From: Inia geoffrensis | Lineage: Eukaryota; Chordata; Mammalia; Artiodactyla; Iniidae | NCBI GenBank assembly: GCA_036417435.1 | Contig: CM070913.1 | Location: 94,107,373-94,171,372, forward strand | Direction of reading: 5' to 3' | DNA: 64,000 nt | Shown here: piece after piece, positions 12,355 to 24,900 of the stretch | Layout: each line of letters starts with the position of its first letter | Position numbering within the stretch: the first letter of the stretch is position 1 | Program-made: the position numbers and the translations under genes | Notes under the pieces: model-generated | Database searches by the model: none | Seen by the model: only the letters and a program-made list of their open reading frames with translations | Told to the model about the DNA's origin: nothing

Positions 12355-12423
12355 ACTTTTACCATAAGGAAGAGATTTATTTATTTATTTGTTTTGGTAA
12401 CTTTTACCATAAGGAAGAGATTT
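12355..12423. repeat. 24-bp direct repeat flanking a 21-bp insert
   Basis: The 24 bases at 12,355-12,378 recur perfectly at 12,400-12,423. The 21 bases between read 'atttatttatttgttttggta', which on the complement looks like a short A-rich retroposon tail. The second copy abuts the poly-T end of the antisense L1. Confidence 0.9.
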
Positions 12424-12959
12424 TTTATTTTTATTTTTGAATTTTACTTTATTTTTTTATACAGCAGGTTCTTATTAGTCATCCATTTTATACATATTAG
12501 TGTATACATGTCAATCACAATCTCCCAATTCATCATACCACCACCACCACCACCACTTTCCCCTCTTGGTATCCATACGTTTGTTCCCTACATCTGTGTC
12601 TCAATTTCTGCCCTAAAACCGGTTCGTCTGTACCACTTTTCTAGGTTCCACGTATATGCATTAATATACGATATTTGTTTATCTCTTTCTGACTTACTTC
12701 ACTCTGTATGACAGTCTCTAGATCCATCCACGTCTCTACAAGTGACCCAATTTCGTTCCTTTTTATGGTTGAGTAATATTCCGTTGTATGTATGTACCAC
12801 ATCTTCTTGATCCATTTGTCTGTCGATGGTCATTTAGGTTGCTTCCATGACCTGGCTATCACAAATAGTGCTGCAATGAACATTGGGGTGCATGTGTCTT
12901 TTTGAGTTATGGTTTTCTCTGGGTGTATGCCCAGTAGTGGCATTGCTGGGTCATATGGT

Positions 12960-15900
12960 AATTAGATTTTCAGTTTTTTAAGGAACCTCCATACTGTTCT
13001 CCATAGTGGTTGTATCACTTTACATTCCCACCTACAGTGCAAGAGGGTTCCCTTTTCTCCACACCCTCTCCAGCATTTGTTGTTTGTAGATTTTCTGATG
13101 ATGCCCATTCTAACTGGTGTGAGGTGATACCTCATTGTAGTTTTGATTTTCATTTCTCTAATAATTAGTGATGTTGAGCAGCTTTTCATGTGCCTCTTGG
13201 CCATCTGTATGTCTTCTTTGGAGAAATGTCTATTTAGGTCTTCTGCCTATTTTTGGATTGGGTTGTTTGTTTTGTTAATATTGAGCTGCATGAGCTGTTT
13301 ATGTATTTTGGAGATTAATCCTTTGTCCGTTGATTCATTTGCAGATATTTTCTTCCATTCTGAGGGTTATCTTTTCGTCTTGTTTATAGTTTCCTTTGCT
13401 GTGCAAAAGCTTTTAAGTTTCATTAGGTCCCATTTGTTTATTTTTGTTTTTATTTCCATTACTCTAGAGGGTGGGTCAAAAAAGATCTTGCTGTGAATTG
13501 TGTCAAAGAGTGTTTTTCCTATATTTTCCTCTAAGAGTTTTATAGTGTCCAGTCTTACATTTAGGTCTCTAGTCCATTTTGAGTTTATTTTTGTGTATGG
13601 TGTTAGGGAGTGTTCTAATTTCATTCATTTACATGTAGCTTCCAGTTTTCCCAGCACCGCTTATTGAAGAGACTGTCTTTTCTCCATTGTATATCCTTGC
13701 CCCCTTTGTCATAGATTAGTTGACCATGGGTGCATGGGTTTATCTCTGGGCTTTCTATCCTGTTCCACTGATCTATATTTCTGTTTTTGTGCCAGTACCA
13801 TATTGTCTTGATCACTGTAGCTTTGTAGTATAGTCTGAAGTCAGGGAGTCTGATTCCTCCAGCTCCGCTTTTTTCCCTCAAGACCGCTTTGGCTATTTGG
13901 GGTCTTTTGTGTCTCCGTACAAATTTTAAGATTTTTTTTGTCCTAGTTCTGTAAAAAATACCATTGGTAATTTGATAGGGATTGCGTTGAATCTGTAGAT
14001 TGCTTTGGGTAGTATAGTCATTTTCACAATATTGATTCTTTCAGTCCAAGAACATGGTATACCTCTCCCATCTGTTTGTGTCATCTTTGGTTTTTTTCAT
14101 CAGTGACATATAGTTTTCTGAGTACAAGTCTTTTACCTCCTTAGGTAGGTGTATTCCTAGGTATTTTATTCTTTTTGTTGCAGTGGTGCATGGGATTGTT
14201 TCCTTAATTTCTCTTTCTGATCTTTTGTTGTTAGTGTGTAGGAATGCAAGAGATTTCTGTGCATTAATTTTGTATCCTGCAACTTTACCAAATTCATTGA
14301 TTAGCTCTAGTAGTTTTCTGGTGGCATCTTTAGGATTCTCTATGTATAGTATCATGTCATCTGTAAACAGTGACAGTTTTACTTCTTCTTTTCCAATTTG
14401 TATTCCTTTTATTTCTTTTTCTTCTCTGATTGCCATGGATAGGGCTTCCAAAACTATGTTGAATAATAGTGGTGAGAGTGGACATCCTTGTCTTGTTCCT
14501 GATCTTAGAGGAAATGCTTTCAGTTTTTCACCATTGAGAATGATGTTTGCTGTCGGTTTGTTGTATATGGCCTTTATTATGTTGAGGTCGGTTCTCTCTA
14601 TGCCCACTTTCTGGAGAGTTTGTAACATAAATAGGTGTTGAATTTTGTCAAAAGCTTTTTCTGCATCTCTTGAGATGATCATATGGTTTTTCTTCTTCAG
14701 TTTGTTAATATAGTGTACCACATTGATTGATTTGCATATTTTGAAGAATACTTGCTTCCCTGGGATAAATCCAGCTTGATCATGGTGCATGATACTTTTA
14801 ATGTGTTGTCGGATCCTGTTTGGTAGTAATTTTTTTTTTTTTGCGGTACACGGGCCTCTCACCATTGTGGCCTCTCCTGTTGTGGAGCACAGGCTCCGGA
14901 CATGCAGGCTCAGTGACCATGGCTCACGGGCCCAGCTGCTCTGCGGCATATGGGATCCTCCCGGACCAAGGCACGGACCCGCGTCCCCTGCATCAGCAGG
15001 CAGACTCTCAACCACTGCGCCACCAGGGAAGCCCCTGTTTGCTAGTATTTTGTTGAGGATTTTTACATCTATATTCATCAGTGATATTGGTCTGTAATTT
15101 TCTTTTTTTGTAGTACCTTTGTCTGGTTTTCGTATCAGGGTGATGGTGGCCTCGTAGAATGAGGTTGTGAGTGTTCCTTCCTCTGCAATTTTTTGGAAGA
15201 GTTTGAGAACGATGGGTGTTGGCTCTTCTCTAAATGTTTGATAGAATTCACCTGTGAAGCCCTCTGGTCCTGGACTTTGCAGATTTTTAATCAAAGTTTC
15301 AATTTCATTATTTGTGATTGGTCTGTTCACGTTTTCTGTTTCTTCCTGGTTCAGTCTTAGAGGGTTATACCTTTCTAAGAATTCGTCCGTTTCTTTCAGC
15401 TTGTCCATTTTATTGGCATAGAGTTGCTTGTAGTAGTCTCTTATGATGCTTTGTACTTTTGCAGTGTCCATTGTAACTTCTCCTTTTTCAGTTCTAATTT
15501 TATTGATTTGAGTCCTCTCCCTCTTTTTCTTGATGAGTCTGGCTAATGGTTTATCAATTTTGTTCATCTTCTCAAGGAACCAGGTTTTAGTTTTATTGAT
15601 CCTTGCTATTGTTTTCTTTGTTTCTTTTTCATTTATTTCTGTTCTGATATTTCTGATTTCTTTCCTTCTACTAATTTGTGTTCCCTTTGTTCTTCTTTCT
15701 GTAGTTCCTTTAGGTGTAAAGTTAGATTGTTTGAGATTTTTCTTGTTTCCTGAGGTAGGATTGTATTGCTATAAACTTCCCTCTTAGAACTGCTTTTGCT
15801 GCATCCCATAGGTTTTGGACCGTCGTGTTTTCATTGTCATTTGTCTGTCTCTCGCTGTTTTTTGATTTCCTCTTTGACTTCTTCAGTGATCTCTTGGTTA

Positions 15901-16670
15901 TTTAGTAATGTATTGTTTAGCCTCCATGTGTTTGTGTTTTTAAATTTTTTTCCCTGTAATTTATTTCTAGTCTCATAACGTTGTGGTCAGAAAAGATACT
16001 TGATATGATTTCAATTTTCTTAAATTTACTGAGGCTTGATTTGTGACCCAAGATGTGATCTATCCTGGAGAATGTTCCACGTGCATTTGAGAAGAAAGAG
16101 TACTCTGCTGTTTTTAGATGGAATGTCCTATAAATATCAATTAAGTGTATCTGGTCTACTGTGTCATTTAAAGCTTGTGTTTCCTTATTAATTTTGTGTC
16201 TGGATTATCTTTGCATTGGTGTAAGTGAGGTGTTGAAAGTCCCCCACTCTTACTGAGACACTGTTGCTTACCTCTTTTATAGCTGTTAGCATTTGCCTTA
16301 TGTATTGTGGTGCTCCTATGTTGGATGCATATATATTTATAATTGTTATATCTTCTTCTTGGATTAATCCCTTGATCATTATGTAGTGTCCATCCTTGTC
16401 TCTTATAACATTATTTTAAAGTCTGTTTTATCTGATAGGAGTATTGCGACACCAACTTTCTTTTGATTTCCATTTGCATGGAATATCTTTTTCCATCTTC
16501 TCACTTTCTGGCTGCGTGTGTCCCTAGGTCTGAAGTGGGTTTCTTGTAGACAGCATATATATGGGTCTTGTTTTTGTATCCATTCAGCAAACCTGTGTCT
16601 CTTGGTTGGAGCATTTAATCCATTCACATTTAAGGTAATTATTGATATGTATGCTCCTATTACCATTTTC
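12960..16670 (-). pseudogene. L1 ORF2 remnant (endonuclease and reverse transcriptase)
   Basis: The endonuclease start is visible at about 16,666-16,403 (SIITLNVNGLNAPTKRHR and CCLQETHF motifs). The reverse transcriptase lies at 15,567-14,041 in one open frame of 508 codons that includes a SINE insert without a stop. The catalytic tetrad reads F-T-D-D where L1 normally has F-A-D-D. The C-terminal zinc-knuckle region lies near 13,204-12,962 ([19 protein letters not shown]). Several stops and frameshifts break the frame between these blocks, so the protein is dead. In life ORF2p nicks target DNA and copies L1 RNA into it. Confidence 0.85.
14829..15033 (-). mobile_element. Young CHR SINE inside L1 ORF2
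   Basis: Complement form: poly-T, then 'gcggtacacgggcctctc', ending 'ccaccagggaagcc'. The flanks cctgtttggtagta (14,815-14,828) and cctgtttgctagta (15,034-15,047) are a 14-bp target-site duplication with one mismatch, made from L1 sequence. Confidence 0.92.
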
Positions 16671-16724
16671 TTAATTGTTTTGGCTTTGTTTTTGTAGGTC
16701 CTTTTCTTCTCTTGTGTTTCCCAC

Positions 16725-17650
16725 TTAGAGAAGTTCCTTTAGCATTTGTTGTAGAGCTGGTTTGGTGGTGCTGAATTCTCTTACCTTTTGCTTGCCTGTA
16801 AAGCTTTTGATTTCTCCGTCGAACCTGAATGAGATCCTTCCTGGGTAGAGTAATCTTGGTTGTGGGTTCTTCCCTTTCATCAATTTAAATATATCATGCC
16901 ACTCCCTTCTGGTTTGTAGCGTTTCTGCTGAGAAATCAGCTGTTAACCTTATGGGAGCTCCCTTGTATGTTGTCATTTTTCCCTTATTGCTTTAAATAAT
17001 TTTTCTTTGCCTTTAATTTTTGTCAGTTTGATTACTGTCTGTCTTGGCGTGTTTCTCCTTGGGTTTATCCTGCCTGGGACTCTCTGCACTTCCTGGACCT
17101 GGGTGGCTATTTCCTTTCCCATGTTATGGAGTTTTTCAACTATAATCTCTTCATATATTTTCTTGGGTCCTTTCTCTCTTCTCCTTTGGGACCCCTATAA
17201 TGTGAATGTTGGTGTCTTTATGTTGTCCCAATAGTCTCTTAGGCCGTCTTCATTTCTTTTCATTCTTTTTTCTTCATTCTGTTCCCTGGCAGTGAAGTCC
17301 TCCATGCTGTCTTCCGGGTCACTTATCCGTTCTTCTGCCTCAGTTATTCTACTGCTGATTCCTTCTAGTGTAGTTTTCATTTTCAGTTATTGTATTGTTC
17401 ATCTCTGTTTGTTTTTTAATTCTTCTAGGTGTTTGTTCTTTAATTCCTCTAGGTCTTTGTTAAACATTTCTTGCATCTTCTTGATGTTTGCCTCCATTCT
17501 TTTTCTGAGGTCCTGGATCATCTTCACTATCATTATTCTGAATTCTTTTTCTGGAAGGTTGCCTGTCTCCGCTTCATTTAATTGTCTTTCTGGGGTTTTA
17601 TCTCGTTCCTTCATCTGGTACATAGTCCTCTGCCTTTTCATCTTGTCTGT
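16725..17650 (-). pseudogene. L1 ORF1 remnant
   Basis: Three blocks on the minus strand show ORF1p: a coiled-coil, charge-rich part at 17,641-17,399 (ERDKTPERQLNEAE, KELEELKNK-like repeats), a middle part at 17,380-17,195, and the C-terminal domain at 16,976-16,725 (IRLTADFSAETLQTRREWHD, PRLLYPGRISFRFDGEIK). Frameshifts separate them. ORF1p is the RNA-binding chaperone of the L1 particle. Confidence 0.85.
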
Positions 17651-18505
17651 CTTTCTGTGAATGTGGTTTTTGTTCCACAGGCTGCAGGATTGTAGTTCTT
17701 CTTGCTTCCGCTGTCTGCCCTCTGGTCGATGAGGCTATCTAAGAGGCTTGGGCAAGCTTCCTGTGTTGCTCTGGTGGGCAGAGCTCAGTAAAAGTTTAAT
17801 CAGCTTGTCTGCTCTTGGGTAGGGCTGAGTTCTCTCCCTGTTGGTTGTTTGGCCTGAGGTGACCCAGCACTGGAGCCTACCCAGCTCTTTGGTGGGGCTA
17901 TTGGCCGACTCTGGGAGGGCTCACCACCAAGGCGTACTTCCCAGGACTTCTGCTGCCAGTGCCCTTTTCCTCACGCTGAGACATAGCCACCACCCGCCTC
18001 TGCAGGAGACCCTCCAACACTAGCAGGTAGGTCTGATTCAGTCTCTATGGGGTCACTGCTCCTTCCCCTGGGTCCTGATGCACACACTACTTTGTGTGTG
18101 CCCTCCAAGAGTGGAGTGTCTGTTTCCCCCAGTCCTGCTGAAGTCCTGCAAGCAAATCCCGCTAACCTTCAAAGTCTGTTTCTCTGGGAATTCCTCCTCC
18201 CGTTGCCGGACTCCCAGGTTGGGAAGCCTGACGTGGGGCTCAGAACCTTCACTCCAGTGGGTGGGCTTCTGTGGTATAAGTGTTCTCCAGTTTGTGAGTC
18301 ACCCACCCAGCGATTATGGGATTTGATTTTATTGTGATTGCGCCCCTCGTCCTGTCTCATTGTGGCTTCTCCTTTGTCTTTGGATGTGGGGTGTCTTTTT
18401 TGGTGAGTTCCAGTGTCTTCCTGTCGATGATTGTTTAGCAGTTATTTGTGATTCTGGTGCTTTTGCAAGAGGGGGTGAGTGCACGTCCATCTACTTGAAC
18501 CAATC

Positions 18506-20029
18506 AGGCATTCTTTACAATTCTTTAAATTCTGTATTTCTGGTGCATTTTTTCAACTTTTCAGCAGCATGAAATCATTTATAAATAATATAGTTAGGAA
18601 GAAAAAATGAATTGAGCAAGGTCACTGGATGTCAGGTCAGTATATCCAAGTCAGTTCTACTTCTACACACCAGAAAAGCTTTATAAAATAGGATTTAATA
18701 AAATGAATTCATTTTCAAAAGTATCAAATTACACAATAAATTTTCTGTGTGTTGGAACTTTCTGTATCTTGACTGTAGTCGTTGATATATAAACATACAC
18801 AGGTGATAAAATCAAATAGAACTTGATACATATACACATACAACTGTGTGTAAGTAAAACTGGGGAAATCTTAGTAAGTCTTTTGGATTGTATCGATGTC
18901 AGTACTCTGGCTGTGATATTATACTGTAGTTTTGCAAAACGTTAACGCTGGGGGCAACCTGGGCAAAGTGTATTAGGGATCACTTTGTATTTTATTTTAT
19001 ACTGGAGGTGAACTTGCAATTATCTTGATAAAATTTTTAATTAAATCAAAATAAATCTAATAAGGATGTAAAAGAAGAATGAATAAACTATTATATACAA
19101 TCAATAGAATACTATGCTATAACTATGAAATAAACTACAATTGACTAAACAACATGTTTGCATCCTAGATACATAGTATTGAGTAAAAAAAAAAGTCATT
19201 CTCAGAAGACTGTATATAATATAATCCATAGTTAAAGGCCAATAAAGTGAAATGGATTATATATTATTTAGACACACATGTGTAGGTGATAAGATGACGA
19301 AATGAAAAAGCAAGATAATGATAAGCGAAATATTTAGGATAGTGTCTACCTCTGTGGAGAATGCAGTGGGTTGGAAAGGAGGAACAGCAGACAGAGACTG
19401 CAAGTGATTTGTAATTTTCTGTTTCTCAGGCTGGGTGATAGATTCATGGACATTCATGAGAAAGTACTTGTAACTAATATTAGATAAAAAAGGGGACGTA
19501 AACACAGATAATTTAGATTTTTAAAAATTATATGAGAATAGTAAGAATAACCACGTGTCACTAAATATGAAAATTTAGATTAAAACTTTCAATTTTCTTG
19601 TAAATTATACATTACCAAAATTGACCACGCAGGAAAAAGTGAGACTGAATAAATCAATCACAAATAAAGAAACTGAATTGTAGTAAAAAAAACCCTCAAT
19701 GGAAAAAAAAAAAAAAAAAGCCCTCAGTGAAATATAACAAGCCTAGGTTGTTGAACAGTAAAATTTTACCAATGAAGGACTTGATCACCATTATGTTATA
19801 CAGCAGTGCTAGAAAAATTTTAAAGGATAGATTACTCTCAAATTCATTTACAATCCTGTATAATCTTCACACCGAAATTGGATAGACACAGTAGAAAAAA
19901 AAGTAGAGGTCAATCTAATAGATGAAAAACTTCTGAATAAAATGGAATCCAGGTTTCTTCCCCCACACATTTGTATATGTCTGTATTAGGTGGAACTATA
20001 TGAAATCACCAACAATGGACCCGTTATTG
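18506..20029 (+). mobile_element. Degraded old L1 sequence, partly unassigned
   Basis: AT-rich, stop-filled sequence. Pieces read like sense L1 (for example 18,600-18,730 and 19,730-19,900), but decay is heavy and boundaries cannot be set. No gene is seen. Confidence 0.4.
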
Positions 20030-20545
20030 ACACATGTGGCAGATTTTGTTTTCCAAAGTTCACTGTGACAACATGTCCCATCTGGCATCCTCTTCTACAA
20101 TGTGACTGTGACACTCCCTCCACCGAGAGTCCTGTTGGCTGGTTACTTGTTTGTAGCTAAAAGAATGTGGAGAAAGTGCTTCTGCTTTCCTTGCTTGAAC
20201 ACGAGTTCTTGAAGCTTTGGCGGCCCTGTGAGCAGCCTGTCAGGCTGTGGTGCTCAGAGAGAAGCCTCAGAGTGTGCCGGTGGAGAAACCATGTAGAGAG
20301 GCTCTGAGGCTCCATGGAGAAAAAGAGATGCCCATCCAGCCCCACATCTTCCAGTGCCACCCTTTCCAGCTCCAGCCACCAAGGGGCAGCAATTTCACGA
20401 GGAGCCCTGAACCATAAACCAGCAGCCAAACCCTCCCGGGACTCCTGACCAACAGAAACCGTGAGAGATGTAACATCTTTGTTGTTACGTATGCTATAGT
20501 TTGGGGGCATGCTTTAGGCAGCAGTACTGACTGGAATAGAAATTT
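20030..20545 (+). mobile_element. MLT1/MaLR-like LTR
   Basis: Wording such as 'cagaaaccgtgagagatgtaac' and 'gcctcctgg/ggactcctgaccaac' fits the 3' part of an ancient ERVL-MaLR LTR read on the plus strand. The family subtype is not certain. Confidence 0.5.
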
Positions 20546-20839
20546 GGTCTTGGAAGTGGGGTGCAACTGCAACAAAACCATAAAACATCTGCCACTGGTT
20601 TGGGCACTGGGTGGTGAGCGGAATCTGGAAGACTTTTGAGGAAAATATTAGTGAAAAGCCTGAAGGGCCCTTAGGAAGGGTGTTAGCAGAGCCTGAAGGT
20701 CGTCAAGGAAGTTGTTGATGGGGGCTTGAAGGGACATAAGGAGAGTGTTATGGGAACATGGGGAAAAGGAGACTTTGTTGAGTGGCAGAAAGTATCTCAA
20801 TATTGTCGCCTAATGGACATGGAAAATAGATACGCACCC

Positions 20840-21484
20840 AATTGTAGCCCAGCAGGAGCCTGTGGGACCTTCCCAGAACAGGACAGAACCCCAACCAGTG
20901 CCCTGTCTGCCTCTTGTCTGTGCAAAGCCTTTAGCCTCCTAGGCCTTCCCCAAGTTCCAGAGAACAAATGCAACCAGAGAAGTGAGAAAATGCAGAAAGG
21001 AGGTAAAACAGTCAAGCAAGACAAAATAATAATACTTTAGCTGTTCAAGTCAAAGGTCTTTAGTTCCTCCTCAAGGGCTGTAGATACTATGCTGAGCCGT
21101 GTCCTTGAGCTGTTCTGAAGATACTGAGACCCCCACCAGGTGGGAGAAGTTAACTGTCTGCTGCCCACAAGCACGTAGACCCCAGACCGGCTGGAACCTG
21201 AAGGTCGACGATGCCGACTCCCAGTGACCTCACCACCAAACGATTAGCAGAAGGTCCACGAGCTGATCACACCCCACAGCCCCCCTCCCTCATCCCGTCT
21301 GTAAAAACCTTTCCCTGAAAGCCATCAGGGGTTGGTGTCTTTCAAGCTCTAGCCACCCTTGCTCCTCGCTTGGCCCCATGTTGGGCGCCTGCAGTCAGTG
21401 CTGCCCTTTCCTTCACCACAACTGGTGTCAGTAGATTGGCTTTGCTGTGTGGGGGCAAGTGGACCCAAGTTTGGTTCGGTAACA
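20840..21484 (+). mobile_element. ERV1-type LTR remnant
   Basis: Ends 'tttggttcggtaaca', the common terminus of class I (gammaretrovirus-like) LTRs, preceded by U5-like text and a 'ctgtaaaaacc' region. The part before about 21,030 may be internal retroviral sequence. No retroviral coding frame survives. Confidence 0.6.
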
Positions 21485-21518
21485 TAATGACCTCAAATGG
21501 TAGAGCTAAGGGTTTTCT

Positions 21519-21850
21519 TTCTTTTTTTAAAATTAATTAATTAATTAATTAATTAATTAATTTTTGGCTGCACTGGGTCTTCGTTGCTGTGCGCGGGCTT
21601 TCTCTAGTTGTGGCGAGTGGGGGCTACTCTTCGTTGCAGTGTGTGGGCTCTTCTTTGCAGTGGCTTCTCTAGTTGCAGAGCACGGGCTCTAGGCATGCAG
21701 GCTTCAGTAGTTGTGGCACGCGGGCTCAGTAGTTGTGGCGCATGGGCTTCGTTGCTCCGCGGCGTGTGGGATCTTCCCGGACCAGGGCTCGAACCCGTGT
21801 CCCCTCATTAGCAGGTGGATTCTAAACCGCTGTGCCACCGGGGAAGTCCC
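21519..21850 (-). mobile_element. CHR SINE, antisense, with target-site duplication
   Basis: Full-length CHR SINE on the complement whose A-rich tail appears as an (AATT)n stretch at about 21,530-21,562. The flanks gagctaagggttttct (21,503-21,518) and gagctaagagttttct (21,851-21,866) differ at one base. Confidence 0.92.
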
Positions 21851-21866
21851 GAGCTAAGAGTTTTCT

Positions 21867-22670
21867 ACGCACAGTGCTACTGTGCTATGTGGCTTATTCT
21901 CACTGCTTATAATAAAATGAGAGAGGAGAGAGAGGAGCTAAAAAATGAACCATTCCATGAGGAAATGACAATGGCCCAGTACAGTCTTCTCAGCCAGTTA
22001 AAGTGTTCTCAAAGTGAGAAAGGTCCTCAGGGACTGTAAAATCCTTAGGCAAGGTTTCAGAAAGACCTAAGGGGGTGCCTCGTGTACCCCTTCAGAGAAA
22101 AGAAAAACCTTCTAAGTACCTTGTGGGAAAGCCTCTGTGAACGCTCTCATAAAAAACAGAGCTTCTGTCAGTGTTAACACAGAACCTTCACAGAGAGCCC
22201 AAGGCAGACAAAGTCTTATCTCTAAGAGATATTTTGAAGATGCGGCTTTTGCCTAATTGATATATTAAAAAGCCCACAAAAAATTTCCCCCCATTTCCTG
22301 TGTATCCTCCCAACAACTCATATGTACATCCACGAAACTCCTCCACCAAAATACTCTCAAAACAGAAATTTGGGAGCTTCGCCTTTAAGAATTGAGGTAA
22401 ATCAACAAGCTCTCAGTGAGGCAAGCTGTGGAGTCAGCTGGTGAATTGTAAGGTCCCAGTTGCAGATTTGGGGAGAATCATTTTGAGGAAAGTCTCATTA
22501 CAGCCTCAATCCCCAAGAATATTTTCCATTACTTGAGGTTGCAAACTAAAGAGATAACATGAGTGTCTAATAAAGAAAAATGGTGAAATTGGGACATGTT
22601 TGTGTAGAAAGGAAAATACAGGACAAAATTACGATAGAAGCGTGGCTAATTGTAGGGTTCCCAGCAAGAA
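21867..22670. other. Intergenic, nothing firmly recognised
   Basis: No exon, RNA gene or clear repeat boundary is supported. The sequence may be further internal retroviral remains, but I cannot support that. Confidence 0.35.
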
Positions 22671-22689
22671 GTGGGAAAAGTGAAGGCTA

Positions 22690-23395
22690 CTTGTAAACTG
22701 AAAGATAGTATAAACACATACATACACACCACAAAGTTTAAAACCAGCCATAATTGGAGATGGTGTGGAGAAAAGGGAGCCCTCTTGCACTGTTGGTGGG
22801 AATGTAAATTGATACAGCCACTATGGAGAACAGTATGGAGGTTCCTTAAAAACCTAAAAATAGAATTACCATATAATCCAGCAATCCCACTACTGGGCAT
22901 ATACCCAGAGAAAACCATAATTCAAAAAGACACATGCACCCCAATGTTCATTGCAGCACTATTTACAATAGCCAGGTCATGGAAGCAACCTAAATGCCCA
23001 TTGACAGATGAATGGATAAGGAAGTTGTGGTACATATATACAATGGAATATTACTCAGCCATAAAAAGGAACGAAATTGAGTCATGTGTTGAGACGTGGA
23101 TGGATCTAGAGACTGTCATACATAGTGAAGTAAGTCAGAAAGCGATAAACAAATATCGTATATTAACGCATGTATGTGGAACCTAGAAAAATGGTACAGA
23201 TGAACCGGTTTGCAGGGCAGAAGTTGAGACATAGATGTAGAGAACAAACGTATGGACACCAAGGGGGGAAAGGGACAGGGGGTGGGGTGGTGGTGTGATG
23301 AATTGAGTGATTGGGATTGACATGTATACACTGATGTGTATAAAATTGATGACTAATAAGAACCTGCTGTATTAAAAAAAATTCAAAAATTCAAA
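22690..23395 (+). mobile_element. 5'-truncated L1 (3' end), sense
   Basis: Encodes the last part of L1 ORF2 ([54 protein letters not shown]-like text) and the 3' UTR, ending in an A-rich tail near 23,395. The family resembles the L1 at 12.4 kb. Confidence 0.9.
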
Positions 23396-23510
23396 AAAAT
23401 ATATATGTATGAATATGTGCATATATAAAACAGTCACTTTTCTGTACAGCAGAAATTAACAGGACATTGTAAATCACCATACTTCAATAAAATTAATTTT
23501 TTATAAAGAT
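23396..23510 (+). mobile_element. Older L1 3' UTR end, sense
   Basis: Text like 'aacaggacattgtaaatcacc' followed by 'cttcaataaaatta' is an L1 3' terminus of an older family, adjoining the younger tail. Confidence 0.6.
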
Positions 23511-24389
23511 CTCAATGAAACTAGGAGATCAGGGAGGGGGGCAGGTGCAGAGCAAAGCCTATAAAAGACACTAAATACAATCTTGACATTTTGCAGGGAT
23601 TTCACATCCCTGTCACCACAGTTGGACAGAGGGTACCCAGGAGGCAAAGAAGAGGTGGCTACGGGGCTGAGGTTCAAAGGTCAGGGCTCTGAGCTCTCTC
23701 CAATAACTCCTCCTTTAATCCCCCCATCTACTCTGTAACACTGCAGTGAGCAGGTCTTACAAAAAATAAATAAATAAAATATACTTTGTAAACCCCCCCC
23801 CCCCAAAAGAAAACTCAGCCATATTAACTTGAAAAGACAAACCCTGGACAAAATAAAAAGAGCTCTTTGGGCTCCCAAAGTTTTCTGGGCGGGAAGGAGG
23901 CTGAGAAGGACACTCTGGCAAACGTGGATCACGTTTAGGATAAGGAAGAGTGGCTCGGCAGAACCAAGCCCCAAGGTGCCGCTAAGAGGTACGGAGAGCT
24001 CCACGCGAGCAGGACCGGACCCTAATCAGTTAACTGGTAACATGTACCCAGCAGGATTTGGAATTTCTGTGGACCAGCGGCTGCTGTGTGGGGACCCCTG
24101 TTCCCAGTTTGGAATAGGAGTATCTACAGAAGTCTTCCAGTGTCTGCCCCACTATCATATTTCAGGTGTGTAAGACGAAGACTGAGAGAATAGCACGTAA
24201 AGAGCGGTACCCAGGGGAGCAGCCCTGAAGACCCTCACCTGCCGCAGAGCCTGATTTCGAGAATGAGTTCCTGGACTTCAACCTGATGCCGCGATGGAAT
24301 GAGACGTTTGGGGTCTTGGGGCAATAGATGGTCCTGGTTTGCGGAAGACAATGGTCAAAGCCAGAGGGCAGTCTGTGGTAATTTTTGTT
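23511..24389. other. Intergenic, unassigned
   Basis: Contains a C12 homopolymer at about 23,792-23,803 and otherwise unrecognised sequence. Open frames of 107-114 codons have no family similarity. Confidence 0.35.
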
Positions 24390-24900
24390 TCCCTAAGATG
24401 GCTACAAGAACACCGCATCCACAGCATCCTCTTCTACAAGGTGCAATGTGATTTTGCCACTCCTCCCACAGGGAGGAGAGGCCTACGCACCCTGCCCCTT
24501 GAATCCAGATGGGCTGGTGACTTGTTCATAGTCAACAGATTGCAGCAGAAATGAAGCTGTGCGGCTTCCAAGCCCAGGTCATGAAAGGAAATGCAGCTTC
24601 ACACCTTGTTCTCAGAAGCTCTCCCTGATGAAGAAGATTTCAGCAGTCGGGCAAGCAGTCCAACTGCCCTGAGGCTGCTGTGCTGTGATGAGATTCAAAC
24701 AGCTCACAGGAAGAGACCAGTGAAGAGGCCGGAGGCTACGGCAAGAGCAGGAGCCGCCTACACCACCCGGGTGTTCCAGCTCCGGCCATCACCTGACTGC
24801 AACCACATGAGAGACCCCTAAGACAAAACTGCCCAGCTGAGCTTGTCTTGAATTTCTGACCCAGGAAACTCTGAGATATAATAAACCACTAAATTGTAAT
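24390..24900 (+). mobile_element. MLT1/MaLR-like LTR
   Basis: The series 'ctcttctacaaggtgcaatg', 'gactgcaaccacatgagag', 'gcccagctgagctt' and 'gaaactctgagatataata' is characteristic of MLT1-class LTRs. The orientation is plus. Confidence 0.65.

Larger units (their letters stand above)
12424..18505 (-). mobile_element. Nearly full-length L1, antisense, with a SINE inside
   Basis: On the minus strand this reads 5' UTR (about 18,505-17,660), ORF1 (about 17,650-16,725), ORF2 (about 16,670-12,960), 3' UTR and poly-A (ending at 12,424). A CHR SINE splits ORF2 at 14,829-15,033. Length without the SINE is about 5.9 kb, close to a complete L1. Both frames carry stops or frameshifts, so it is not intact. 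I found no clear target-site duplication, so the exact 5' end is uncertain. Confidence 0.9.

Noticed and set aside
14183..14641. 152-codon plus-strand frame
   Set aside because: It is the complement of L1 ORF2, not a gene.
22671..23186. 171-codon plus-strand frame with a zinc-knuckle-like [15 protein letters not shown] motif
   Set aside because: This is the C-terminal end of L1 ORF2, truncated and without its own promoter.
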